This document shows, one piece after another, positions 40,338 through 48,738 of a stretch of 64,000 nucleotides of DNA. Positions within the stretch are counted from its first letter, which is position 1. Every line of letters starts with the position of its first letter. This DNA is from VAXT01 sp963698015 (GTDB taxonomy: Bacteria > Actinomycetota > Thermoleophilia > Gaiellales > Gaiellaceae). The position numbers and the translations under genes are program-made. The DNA lies in NCBI GenBank assembly GCA_963698015.1, contig OY969109.1:868001-932000 (forward strand), given 5' to 3'. The notes under the pieces are model-generated. The model searched no databases and had not been told where the DNA came from. It saw only the letters and a list, made by a program, of their open reading frames with translations.

Positions 40338-41882
40338 TCCGCTGCCGGGCGCTCCCCCGTCGGGGACGACCTCGACGCGTGAGAGCGGGACGACCCGGCC
40401 CACGGTCTCGCTCGCGCGCGACTCCGGCTCGACGTCGGAGAGCATCGCCATCATCTCGTCGCGGACGAGCGTCTCCTTCTCGAGCAGCGCCTGGGCGAGC
40501 CGATCGAGTGCCACACGGTGCTTCGTGATCAGCCGCACGGCCTCCGCGTAGGCGTCGTCGGTAAGGCGCGCCTGCTCCTGGTCGCGGACGCGCTTCGTCT
40601 CCTCGGAGAGCGCGTAGTTGTCGGCGCGCATCGTCCGCGAGACGACTCCCTCGGACATGCCGTACTCGAACACCATCGAACGCGCGAGCTCCGTCACCTT
40701 CTCGAGGTCGTTCGCGGCGCCGTTCGTGACCCGCCCGAAGACGACCTGCTCCGCGGCGCGGCCTGCGAGCGCGATCTTCATCCAGTCGATGAACTCCTCG
40801 CGTGTGTGGAGATAGCGGTCCTCCTCCGGGAGGTTGAACGTGTACCCGAGGGCCTCTCCCCGAGGGACGATCGTCGCCTTGTGCACCGGGAAGGTCTCGC
40901 CCATGAGGTGGGACATGAGCGCGTGGCCACCCTCGTGGTAGGCGAGGATCCGCTTCTCCTTCTCACTCATCACGCGGCGCTGCTGCAGGCCGGCGATGAC
41001 GCGCTCCATCGCGTTGTCGAAGTGGATGTGGTGGATGTACTGCTGGTTCTCTCGACCGGCGAAGATGGCCGCTTCGTTCGCGATGTTGGCGAGGTCGGCG
41101 CCCGTCAGGCCGGCCGTCTGGCGTGCGACCACGGCGAGGTCGACGTCGGAAGCGAGGGGCTTCCCGCGGGTGTGCACCTGGAGGATTGCCTCGCGCCCCG
41201 CGAGATCGGGAGGCGAGACGAGGATCTGGCGGTCGAAGCGTCCGGGGCGAAGCAGCGCGGGGTCGAGGTCCTGGAGGCGGTTCGAGGCGGCCATCACGAT
41301 CACCTGTTCGCGATTGTTGAAGCCGTCCAGCTCGACGAGCAGCTGGTTCAGCGTCTGGTCCTGCTCGCGGTTGAAGCCGTGCCCGCTGCGCGCGGCGCCG
41401 ACGGCGTCGAGCTCGTCGATGAAGACGATCGCCGGCGCATCCTTCCGCGCCTGCTCGAACAGCTTGCGGATGCGGGCAGCGCCGAGCCCGGCGAACATCT
41501 CGACGAAGGCCGACGCGCTCTGCGAGTAGAAGTTCGCGCCCGACTCCTGGGCCACCGCCTTGGCAAGCAGCGTCTTGCCGGTTCCGGGCGGTCCGTACAG
41601 CAGGATGCCTTTCGGCACGCGCGCCCCGAGCTTCGCGAACCGCTTCGAGTCGCGCAGGAAGTCGACGATCTCCTGCATCTCGTCCCGCGCCTCCTCGAGG
41701 CCCGCGACCTCGTCCCAGGTGACCGACGACCTCGAGGTGGCCTGGGCGTGCTTCGGCTGCACCCGTGGCATCACCTGGAGGGTGCGCCACAGCAGATAGA
41801 TGATCAGGCCGAACATCAGGAGCGGCAACCAGATCAAGGCAACGGCTCCGATCTGGGTCAACAGGTGACCGATGCTCGGCAT
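40335..41882 (-). CDS. ftsH: FtsH-type AAA+ zinc metalloprotease lacking the extracytoplasmic domain
   Basis: A 515-residue membrane protease. One transmembrane helix (about 10-33) is followed directly by the AAA+ module: Walker A GPPGTGKT (97-104), pore loop FVEMFAG (about 127-133), Walker B FIDELD (154-159), and the arginine-finger region LRPGRFDRQI. The protease has HEGGH (316-320) and the third ligand in NGAANDLEKVT. Standard FtsH has two membrane helices flanking a domain of about 70 residues outside; here both the first helix and that domain are missing. Hexamer assembly and substrate choice may differ. ATG at 41882. Confidence 0.92.
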   Translation of the reverse strand: MPSIGHLLTQIGAVALIWLPLLMFGLIIYLLWRTLQVMPRVQPKHAQATSRSSVTWDEVAGLEEARDEMQEIVDFLRDSKRFAKLGARVPKGILLYGPPGTGKTLLAKAVAQESGANFYSQSASAFVEMFAGLGAARIRKLFEQARKDAPAIVFIDELDAVGAARSGHGFNREQDQTLNQLLVELDGFNNREQVIVMAASNRLQDLDPALLRPGRFDRQILVSPPDLAGREAILQVHTRGKPLASDVDLAVVARQTAGLTGADLANIANEAAIFAGRENQQYIHHIHFDNAMERVIAGLQQRRVMSEKEKRILAYHEGGHALMSHLMGETFPVHKATIVPRGEALGYTFNLPEEDRYLHTREEFIDWMKIALAGRAAEQVVFGRVTNGAANDLEKVTELARSMVFEYGMSEGVVSRTMRADNYALSEETKRVRDQEQARLTDDAYAEAVRLITKHRVALDRLAQALLEKETLVRDEMMAMLSDVEPESRASETVGRVVPLSRVEVVPDGGAPGSG

Positions 41883-41928
41883 GCGGGTTGCTCATCGGCA
41901 GCCAGGCGGCGAACCTGAAGCACGGGAC

Positions 41929-41934
41929 TAGACT
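41929..41934 (+). promoter_or_regulatory. -10 element of the cysteine hydrolase gene, leaderless
   Basis: TAGACT lies 7 bases before the ATG at 41942. Confidence 0.5.
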
Positions 41935-41941
41935 CGGACCG

Positions 41942-42997
41942 ATGCGCGAGTTGCCCGTGCCCGGCTTCCACCGGCCGGAGCGAGTCGGAGAGGTCTGGCG
42001 CGTGCCGTACGAGGAGCGCGCTCGAGACGCTCGACTCTGGGCCGAGGAGCAGGGGATACGTCCGGCCTCCGAGGATGAGCTCCGCATCGGCCTGCTCGCC
42101 GTCGACGTCCAGAACACGTTCTGCATCCCCGACTTCGAGCTCTTCGTCGGCGGCCGGTCGGGGACGGGCGCGGTCGACGACAACCGGCGCCTCTGCGAGT
42201 TCGTCTACCGGAACCTCGGAGCGATCACGCGGATCGTCGCCAGCCTCGACACGCACCGGCCGCTGCAGATCTTCCACGCGGTCTGGCTCGTCGACGAGCA
42301 CGGCGACCATCCGGAGCCCTACACGCTCATCTCGGCCGAGGACGTCGAGTCGGGCCGCTGGCGCGTCAACCCGGCCGTGTGCACGAGCCTCGGGATCGAG
42401 CGCGACTACGCGGAGCGGCAGCTCGTGCACTACACGCGCGCCCTCGCCGAGGGCGGGAAGTACGAGCTGACGATCTGGCCCTACCACGCGCTCCTCGGCG
42501 GCATCGGTCACGCGCTCGTCTCGGCGGTCGAGGAGGCGTTCTTCTTCCACGGCGCCGCACGCGAGACGCAGCCGTCCTTCCAGGTCAAGGGCGAGGAGAC
42601 GCTCACCGAGCACTACTCGATCCTCGGCTCGGAGGTGACTCGCGGCCCCGACGGAGAGGAGCTCGGGCGCCGCAACGAGCAGCTGATCGAGGAGCTCCTC
42701 GGCTACGACGCGGTCGTCGTCGCGGGTCAGGCGAAAAGCCACTGCGTGGCCTGGACGATCGACGACCTGCTCGCCGGCGACGACGAAGTGCAGCGGCTCG
42801 CCGAGCGCGTCTACCTGCTGGAGGACTGCACGTCGCCGGTGGTCGTCCCGGGGGCCGTCGACTACACGGACGAGGCGGATGCAGTGTTCGAGCGCTTCGC
42901 CGCGGCCGGCATGCACGTGGTCCGCTCGACCACGCCGCTCGCGCAGTGGCCCGGTATCGGCGCACGAGCAGCATCCGTGGCCGAACCCACTTCGTAA
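41942..42997 (+). CDS. Isochorismatase/nicotinamidase-superfamily cysteine hydrolase, enlarged
   Basis: A 351-residue member of the cysteine hydrolase superfamily, far longer than nicotinamidases (about 200). GLLAVDVQNTFC (near residue 50) gives the catalytic Asp; SLDTHRPLQIFH resembles the D-x-H metal site of nicotinamidase; VVAGQAKSHCVAWTI holds the nucleophile Cys, and YLLEDCTSPVV follows as in the family. It faces the nicotinate phosphoribosyltransferase gene, which uses the product of nicotinamidase, so NAD salvage is the best guess. The stop codon lies inside a palindromic repeat. Isochorismatase or another amidase remains possible. Confidence 0.8.
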   Translation: MRELPVPGFHRPERVGEVWRVPYEERARDARLWAEEQGIRPASEDELRIGLLAVDVQNTFCIPDFELFVGGRSGTGAVDDNRRLCEFVYRNLGAITRIVASLDTHRPLQIFHAVWLVDEHGDHPEPYTLISAEDVESGRWRVNPAVCTSLGIERDYAERQLVHYTRALAEGGKYELTIWPYHALLGGIGHALVSAVEEAFFFHGAARETQPSFQVKGEETLTEHYSILGSEVTRGPDGEELGRRNEQLIEELLGYDAVVVAGQAKSHCVAWTIDDLLAGDDEVQRLAERVYLLEDCTSPVVVPGAVDYTDEADAVFERFAAAGMHVVRSTTPLAQWPGIGARAASVAEPTS

Positions 42998-43008
42998 CAC
43001 AGTGTTAC
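42994..43008. repeat. Short palindrome GTAACAC-A-GTGTTAC, copy 2, between convergent genes
   Basis: The reverse complement of the 15-mer at 20240-20254. It contains the TAA stop codon of the upstream hydrolase and lies 20 bases from the end of convergent pncB. Confidence 0.8.
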
Positions 43009-43027
43009 TAAGTCGGTTGGGTAAGGG

Positions 43028-44110
43028 CTAGTCGACGAGCTCGAGGCGCGGATTGGCGCGGAACGTCCGGCCGACCTTCGCGGACGGGCGGCCGTCCGTC
43101 ATCACGACGTCCGCTGTGAAGTCGTTCTGCCCGCGGATCAGCGACGACCCGATGCCGTAGGCGTCGACCGGCACGCCCGCCTGCTCGAACGCCTCGATCT
43201 TCTCGACCGTGAAGCCGCCGGAGACGACGATCTTCACGTGCTCGAAGCCGTCCGCGTCGAGCGCGTCGCGCACCTTGCGCACGAGCCGCTCGTTGACGCC
43301 GGTCGGCCTGAAGTGGCCCAGCTCGTTCCAGAGCGACCTGTCGACGAGATTCTCGGACGTGTCGAGGCGGACGCCCCAGAGCCGCTGTCCGAGCTCCCGC
43401 GCAACCGCGAGCGCCGTCTCGACGGAGTTGTTCTCGAAGTCGACGAGCACGGTCACGTTCAGGTCCTCCGGCGCCCACTCCGCGAACTTCGTCGCCGCCA
43501 GCACCGTGTTGCCGCCGTACGCCGCGATCAGCGAGTGCGGCACCGTGCCGACGCCCTTGCCGCCCCACCAGGACGCCTGCTCGTCCGTGGTCACGCCGAT
43601 CGGGGCGCCGACGATCTGGCCCGCGACGTACGCCGCGTAGCCGTCGCCGGTCTGGACGCGATGATGGTCGTGACGCGCCGGCATGAAGATGATCTGCTTG
43701 CCCCGCGCGGCCTCGAGGACGCGGACGACGTTCGTCGTGATCAGCGTTCTGCGCGCGAGCACGCCGAGGTAAACCGTCTCCAGGTGCGCGAAAAGCGTGT
43801 AGTCGCTCTCGATGTGCAGGACCGGCTCGAACGGCTCGATCAGGTCTCCGTCGTAGAGCGCATGGACGGTCAGCTGATCCCAGTCGTGCGAGCAGAGCTT
43901 GAGGATCGCGATCGCCTCGTCCATCCCGCCCAGGTACGAGCGGTTCTTCTGGAAGACCTGCATGACGACGCGTGGATGGCGCCCGTCCTCGAGCAGCGCG
44001 CCGCGCGCGTGGTTGAAATAGGCGTCCGTGTAGTAGCCGGCGCGCATCTGCTCGACCGGCAGGTCGAAGACCTCGGGATCGAGGCGCCCTTCTCTAGTGC
44101 GAGTCGCCAT
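43028..44110 (-). CDS. pncB: Nicotinate phosphoribosyltransferase
   Basis: A 360-residue type II phosphoribosyltransferase that makes nicotinate mononucleotide for NAD salvage. Landmarks: YYTDAYFNHAR near the N-terminus, HLETVYLGVLARRTLITTNV (near 110), the His region PARHDHHRVQTGDGYAA, and the phosphate-binding end VVSGGFTVEKIEAFEQAGVPVDAYGIGSSL. Its first 17 bases overlap the end of the DUF1385 gene, so it is probably co-transcribed with it. Confidence 0.92.
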   Translation of the reverse strand: MATRTREGRLDPEVFDLPVEQMRAGYYTDAYFNHARGALLEDGRHPRVVMQVFQKNRSYLGGMDEAIAILKLCSHDWDQLTVHALYDGDLIEPFEPVLHIESDYTLFAHLETVYLGVLARRTLITTNVVRVLEAARGKQIIFMPARHDHHRVQTGDGYAAYVAGQIVGAPIGVTTDEQASWWGGKGVGTVPHSLIAAYGGNTVLAATKFAEWAPEDLNVTVLVDFENNSVETALAVARELGQRLWGVRLDTSENLVDRSLWNELGHFRPTGVNERLVRKVRDALDADGFEHVKIVVSGGFTVEKIEAFEQAGVPVDAYGIGSSLIRGQNDFTADVVMTDGRPSAKVGRTFRANPRLELVD

Positions 44111-44879
44111 TCTCGAGCTCGAGGCACGCGGCGAGGGCCGCCTCCGCGACCTGGAGCTGCTGCGGGGTCGGCTCGGCCGTCGCCAGCCGATGCTGGAGCT
44201 CGTGCCCGGGCTTGGCGAGCGCCTTCGAGAGCGGATGCTCGGGGTTGCGCACCATCCACGAAAAGATCTCCGTCGCGACGGCGACCGCGGCGAGCGACGC
44301 CAGACCGCGTGCCGCGAGCCGGAACTGGCGCGGTGCCCGCGAAGCGAGGATGTTGCCGATCATGAGCGTGCCGAGCAGCGGGCCGACGAGGTGCGAGCCG
44401 CAGCGCTCGTGCTCCTTGTCGCGGGCCTCACCGTGCTCGTACGTGCCGATCGCGATGTGCTCCGCGCCGTGGTAGGCGGCGAGCTCGGAGCTGCGCAGCG
44501 CGACAGCAGCGGGAGCGAGGGACGCGATCGCGGCGACGATCTCGCGCGCGGCGGGCGACAGGCTCTTCGAGCCACGGGCGATCTGGGTGACGGCGGCGCC
44601 GGCGATCATCGCCGTCAGCACACGCGGCCGCTCGAACGGGAGCTTCGCGCCGGGGAGCCGGCGGCGCGCGCGCGGGAGGAGCGAGATCGCCTCCGCGAGC
44701 CGGGCCGGGCCGCGAAAGAGCGGGTTCGTGACCTCGGACGCGCGGTAGCGCTTGAGCTCGGCCGCGACCTCGAGCCGGCCGTCGGGCAGGCGGATCGCGC
44801 AGGCCCACGAGCTCGGCCCGTGCACGAGCACGCCGTTCGTGAGCGCCATCCCGCCCAGGCGGATCGGTTCTTCGGCCAT
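44094..44879 (-). CDS. DUF1385 family membrane protein
   Basis: A 261-residue protein matching DUF1385: EEPIRLGGMALTNGVLVHGPSSWACAIR at the start, and the His-rich core AAYHGAEHIAIGTYEHGE...HERCGSHLVG (near 155-185) typical of the family, which suggests a metal site. Three to four membrane helices surround it. The function is not established. The ATG at 44879 has TACGCT 7 bases upstream. The C-terminal 40 residues (RNPEHPLSKALAKPGHELQHRLATAEP) also match family members. Confidence 0.88.
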   Translation of the reverse strand: MAEEPIRLGGMALTNGVLVHGPSSWACAIRLPDGRLEVAAELKRYRASEVTNPLFRGPARLAEAISLLPRARRRLPGAKLPFERPRVLTAMIAGAAVTQIARGSKSLSPAAREIVAAIASLAPAAVALRSSELAAYHGAEHIAIGTYEHGEARDKEHERCGSHLVGPLLGTLMIGNILASRAPRQFRLAARGLASLAAVAVATEIFSWMVRNPEHPLSKALAKPGHELQHRLATAEPTPQQLQVAEAALAACLELENGDSH

Positions 44880-44886
44880 GTCTCTG

Positions 44887-44892
44887 AGCGTA
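44887..44892 (-). promoter_or_regulatory. -10 element of the DUF1385 gene, leaderless
   Basis: TACGCT on the minus strand, 7 bases before the ATG at 44879, at the end of the M20 peptidase gene. Confidence 0.5.
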
Positions 44893-44896
44893 GCGG

Positions 44897-46225
44897 CTAG
44901 TTCATCGCCCGGGCCGCATAGCGCAGGAACTCGACGCCCAGCTCCAGGTCGTCCACGCTCGCCCGCTCGTTGGCCGAGTGGACGAGCCGCGTCGCGAGCT
45001 GCGCGTCCATGAAGCGCAGCGGGAAGAAGCCGTACGCGACCGTCCCGAACGCATCGCGCATCCAGTGGCTGTCCGTGAAGCCGGCGAGGCAGATCGGAGC
45101 AACGGCCGCCTCCGGCTCGGTCTCGGCGACCCAGCCCGCGATCGCATCCCAGAGCGGCCCTTCCATCGGCGAGCGCGTCCCGCCCTGCCCCTCGAGCCAC
45201 TCGAGCTCGTAATCGCCCACGCCGAGCAGCCCGCGGATCACTTCCTCGGCCTCGGACTGCGGCTGGCCCGGGAGCAGCCGGCAGTCGACCGTCACCTCGC
45301 AGAGCGCGGGAATCACGTTCCGCTTCTGCGAGGCGGTGGCCATGGTCGGCGAGACGGTCATCCCGAGGAGCGGCTCGACGAGCTCGACGGCGATCGGATC
45401 GACCATTCGCGCGGCTTCGAGCACCTGATTCGCGTCCTCCGGCGGTGCGCCGACCGCCGCCTCGAAGAGCGCGGACACCTCGGGCTCGAGCCGAGGCTCG
45501 GGCTTGAACTCGCCGAGCTGCTCGATCAGCTTCGCCGCCTTGACGAGCGCGTTGTCCGCGATCGACGGCATCGACGCGTGCCCGCTCCGCCCGCGCACAC
45601 GCAGCACGAACGGCGAGCTCATCTTCTCGGCCGTCGACGCGAGGTAGAACGGCCTGCCGGCCAGCTCGATCCGGTCGCCCGCGCCCTCGTTCAGCGAGTA
45701 CTCGGCGCGTACCGCGTCGGGATGCTCCCGGCAGAGCCAGGCGAGCCCGAAGTCGACGCCGACCTCCTCGTCCGCTGCGGCGATGAAGATCACGTCGCCC
45801 TTCGGCTGGAAGCCCTCGCGGGCGAGCGACGCCATCCCAACCGCGCTCGCGGCCACCTGGCCCTTCATGTCGAGCGCGCCGCGACCCCAGATCTCGCCGC
45901 CGCGGAGCTCGCCGGACCAGGGATCGAGCTCCCATTCGGCGGGATCGGCGAGCACGGTGTCCGTGTGCGAGAGCAGGGCAAGCCGCGGCCCGTCGCCGGT
46001 GCCCGGGATGCGGGCGACGAGATTCGCGCGCTCGGGAACCTTCGCGTAGAGCTCGCAGCTGACCCCGTTCGCCTCGAGGTAACCGCGCAGGTGCTCCGCC
46101 GCGCGGGTCTCGTTCCCCGGCGGGTTGACGGTGTCGAGGCGGATCAGCTCCGAGAGGAGCGTCGCCACCTCGTCGCGGAGCGAGACGGTCGCGCTCAGCG
46201 GCGAGTCCCATACACGAACAGCCAC
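44897..46225 (-). CDS. M20-family metallopeptidase / deacylase
   Basis: A 442-residue di-zinc amidohydrolase (ArgE/DapE/carboxypeptidase G2 group). Motifs: LLSHTDTV (first zinc His and Asp), GRGALDMKGQVA (bridging Asp), AADEEVG (catalytic and zinc Glu) and the final His near the C-terminus (LVHSANER). The dimerisation domain has RGRSGHASMP. Substrate specificity cannot be read. The GTG at 46225 overlaps the upstream methyltransferase by 31 bases; a CTG at 46198, forming CTGA with its stop codon, is an alternative start. Confidence 0.9.
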   Translation of the reverse strand: MAVRVWDSPLSATVSLRDEVATLLSELIRLDTVNPPGNETRAAEHLRGYLEANGVSCELYAKVPERANLVARIPGTGDGPRLALLSHTDTVLADPAEWELDPWSGELRGGEIWGRGALDMKGQVAASAVGMASLAREGFQPKGDVIFIAAADEEVGVDFGLAWLCREHPDAVRAEYSLNEGAGDRIELAGRPFYLASTAEKMSSPFVLRVRGRSGHASMPSIADNALVKAAKLIEQLGEFKPEPRLEPEVSALFEAAVGAPPEDANQVLEAARMVDPIAVELVEPLLGMTVSPTMATASQKRNVIPALCEVTVDCRLLPGQPQSEAEEVIRGLLGVGDYELEWLEGQGGTRSPMEGPLWDAIAGWVAETEPEAAVAPICLAGFTDSHWMRDAFGTVAYGFFPLRFMDAQLATRLVHSANERASVDDLELGVEFLRYAARAMN

Positions 46226-46995
46226 TCCCGTGCGTGCTCGATCTCGCCGTTGTCCGCCAGCTCGGTGTCCGCGAAGTCGACCCAGGAGCGGTGCAACTCC
46301 TCGCGGCGTTCGTCGTCGAGGGACTCCGAGAGCGAGCGCGTCGGCCCGTAGCTCGTGACGAACAGCTCCCAGTACGCCTCGCCGTTCGGGAGACGAAGCG
46401 GCGAGATGTTGCGTTCGAGCTCGAGCTCGAAAGCATCCCCCAGGAGATCGTTCACGTGCTGCTCGTCGCCCCAGTCGAACGGATAGCCGGCGCCTTCCGG
46501 CGGCGTGGGTTGAAAGGGTCTCATGATCCGGAAGATCGCGGCGAGGCCCCTCTCGGCGGGAGTCCAGTTCGCGAGCCCGATCCGGCCCCCGGGCTTCACG
46601 ACACGGGTCAGCTCACGGGCGCTCGCCTCGTGGTCGGGCGAGAACATCACTCCACAGGTCGAGGAAACGACCTCGAAGGCGCCGTCGTCGAACTGGAGGT
46701 TCTCAGAATCGCCGACGCGGTACTCGATCTCGAGGCCTCGCTCGCTCGCACGCTCCTTCGCGGTCTCGATCAGTGCCGGCGCGAGGTCGACGCCGGTGAC
46801 GTCGGCGCCTGCCTCGGCGGCGCGCTCGGCGACCGCCCCGGTGCCGCATGCGAGATCAAGCCAGCTGACGCCTTCGGTGGGTGCGAGTCGATCGACGACG
46901 CGTTCGTGGATGTCGGTGATCGTGTCGGTCACGTTCTGGTAGGGCCCGGTGCCCCACATCATGCTCTGCTTCGCCTTCAGCTCTTCAAACGCCAT
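46195..46995 (-). CDS. Class I SAM-dependent methyltransferase
   Basis: A 266-residue methyltransferase. Motif I is VSWLDLACGTGAVAERAAE (near 42-60), motif II the acidic GVDLAPALIETAKERA, then YRVGDSENLQFDDGAFEVVSST and VVKPGGRIGLANW. The sequence resembles UbiE/arsenite-methyltransferase-like small-molecule enzymes, but no substrate motif is clear. The ATG at 46995 has AGGAGGG upstream, one of the few strong ribosome sites here. Its end overlaps the M20 peptidase gene. Confidence 0.85.
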   Translation of the reverse strand: MAFEELKAKQSMMWGTGPYQNVTDTITDIHERVVDRLAPTEGVSWLDLACGTGAVAERAAEAGADVTGVDLAPALIETAKERASERGLEIEYRVGDSENLQFDDGAFEVVSSTCGVMFSPDHEASARELTRVVKPGGRIGLANWTPAERGLAAIFRIMRPFQPTPPEGAGYPFDWGDEQHVNDLLGDAFELELERNISPLRLPNGEAYWELFVTSYGPTRSLSESLDDERREELHRSWVDFADTELADNGEIEHAREWLFVYGTRR

Positions 46996-47040
46996 CTCAT
47001 GCCCTCCTTGCCGCTTCGCGAGCAGCATACTTCGGTGGCC

Positions 47041-48312
47041 GTGGGCGATCTGTTCTCAGATGCGGCCAACGAACGGCTGCCGGAGACCGCGCCGCTCGCG
47101 CTCCGAATGCGGCCGCAGCGGCTCGAGGAGTTCGTGGGCCAGGAGCAGGTCCTCGGCGAGCAGTCGGCCCTCCGGCTCGCGATCGCCGAGGACCGCGTCG
47201 GCTCGTCGATCCTCTACGGGCCGCCCGGGAGCGGGAAGACGACGCTTGCCCGTGTGATCGCGAACACGACCGGTGCGGAATTCGAGGAGCTCTCGGCGGT
47301 GTCGGCGACCGTGTCCCAGGTGCGCGAGGTGATCGCGGGCGCACGGGAGCGGCTCGGGGCGCACGGCCTACGGACGATTCTCTTCCTCGACGAGATCCAT
47401 CGCTTCAACAAGGCGCAGCAGGACGCGCTCCTGCCCGCGGTCGAGGAGGGAATCCTGACGTTGATCGGCGCGACGACCGAGAACCCGTACTTCGAGGTCA
47501 ACTCCGCGCTGCTCTCCCGGTCGCAGATCTACGAGCTCGAGCCGCTCTCGGACGCGGAGCTGGCGCTGATCGTGCGCCGCGGGGCCGACGAGCTCGGGAC
47601 CGAGGCCTCCGACGAGATGGTCGAGCTGATCGCGCGCCGCGCGGGAGGCGATGCGCGCAACGCCCTGAACATCCTCGAGCTCGCGTCCAAAACGGCCATG
47701 GCCCGGGACCAGGTCCTGGGACATGGCCACATTGAAGATGCCGCTCGCAAGCGGCCGCTCGTCTACGACAAGGGCGGTGACGCGCACTACGACTTCGTGA
47801 GCGCGTTCATCAAGTCGATGCGCGGCTCCGACCCGGACGCGTCCGTCTACTACCTGGCCGCGATGCTCGAGGGCGGCGAGGACGCACGCTTCATCGCGCG
47901 CCGCATGATCGTGCTCGCATCCGAGGACATCGGGCTCGCGGACCCGCAGGCGCTTCTCGTTGCAGTCGCCGCGGCGCAGGCGGTCGAGCACGTCGGGCTG
48001 CCCGAGGCGCGGCTCAACCTCGCCGAGGCTGCCATCTACCTGGCCCGCGCGCCGAAGTCGAACGCGGTCATCACGGCGCTCGGCGAAGCCGCGCAGGACG
48101 TCCGCGAGCACGGCCACGTGCGCCCTCCCGACGAGCTACGCGACACGCACTACTACGGTGCGAAGAAGCTCGGCCGCGGAAACGGCTACATCTACCCCCA
48201 CTCCGATCCGGCCGGCTTCGACGTCGACTATCTGCCGGGCCCGCTGAAAGGCAGGAAGTACTATCGCCCGTCCGGTTCAGGCGAGGAGAAGGGGGACGAC
48301 CATGGCGACTGA
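47041..48312 (+). CDS. rarA: Replication-associated recombination protein A (MgsA/RarA) AAA+ ATPase
   Basis: A 423-residue clamp-loader-like ATPase that acts at stalled replication forks. Landmarks: PLALRMRPQRLEEFVGQEQVLG at the N-terminus, Walker A YGPPGSGKTTLARVIA, Walker B LFLDEIHRFNKAQQDALLPAVE, sensor 1 LIGATTENPYFEVNSALLSR, and the C-terminal tetramerisation part with AFIKSMRGSDPDASVYYLA and ARFIARRMIVLASEDIGLADP. GTG at 47041 was chosen (TACTTC ends 7 bases upstream); GTG at 47035 adds two residues. Its last 11 bases overlap osmC. Confidence 0.95.
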   Translation: MGDLFSDAANERLPETAPLALRMRPQRLEEFVGQEQVLGEQSALRLAIAEDRVGSSILYGPPGSGKTTLARVIANTTGAEFEELSAVSATVSQVREVIAGARERLGAHGLRTILFLDEIHRFNKAQQDALLPAVEEGILTLIGATTENPYFEVNSALLSRSQIYELEPLSDAELALIVRRGADELGTEASDEMVELIARRAGGDARNALNILELASKTAMARDQVLGHGHIEDAARKRPLVYDKGGDAHYDFVSAFIKSMRGSDPDASVYYLAAMLEGGEDARFIARRMIVLASEDIGLADPQALLVAVAAAQAVEHVGLPEARLNLAEAAIYLARAPKSNAVITALGEAAQDVREHGHVRPPDELRDTHYYGAKKLGRGNGYIYPHSDPAGFDVDYLPGPLKGRKYYRPSGSGEEKGDDHGD

Positions 48313-48736
48313 GAAGACAGCGCAGGCGACCTGGGAGGGAACGCTCGCGGAGGGATCGGGACGTGTCAGCCTCGGCAGCGGAGCAGTCACCGATTTGCCC
48401 GTGACCTGGAAGGACCGCGCCGAGGGCGGCGAGGGCACGAGCCCGGAGGAGCTGATCGCGGGAGCCCACGCCGGCTGTGTGCTGATGGCGCTCGCAGCGG
48501 GCCTCGCCCGTGCGGGAACCCCGCCGACGAGGCTCGAATCCGAGGCGACGACGACCTTCGACAAGGTCGGCGAAGGGTTCGGGATCACGAAGATCGAGCT
48601 ACGGATCCGCGGTCACGTGCAGGGGATCGACGAGCAGGCGTTCAGAGAGGCCGCAGAGGGAGCCAAGGAGAACTGCCCGGTCTCGCAGGCGCTCAAGGGC
48701 AACGTCGAGATCAACCTCGACGCGACGCTCGACTGA
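48302..48736 (+). CDS. OsmC/Ohr-family peroxiredoxin
   Basis: A 144-residue thiol peroxidase for organic hydroperoxides. The catalytic cysteines are Cys59 (AHAGCVLMALA) and Cys125 (ENCPVSQAL), spaced as in the OsmC branch; SPEELIAGAH is the dimer-helix motif. The ATG at 48302 overlaps the rarA end and has AGGAGAAGGGGG upstream, so it should be translated well in its own right. Confidence 0.93.
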   Translation: MATEKTAQATWEGTLAEGSGRVSLGSGAVTDLPVTWKDRAEGGEGTSPEELIAGAHAGCVLMALAAGLARAGTPPTRLESEATTTFDKVGEGFGITKIELRIRGHVQGIDEQAFREAAEGAKENCPVSQALKGNVEINLDATLD

Positions 48737-48738
48737 AG

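Noticed and set aside
44094..46436. A 780-codon minus-strand frame covering the M20 peptidase and DUF1385
   Set aside because: Only the last 261 codons (from 44879) encode a recognisable family; the rest is out of frame with the intact M20 peptidase.
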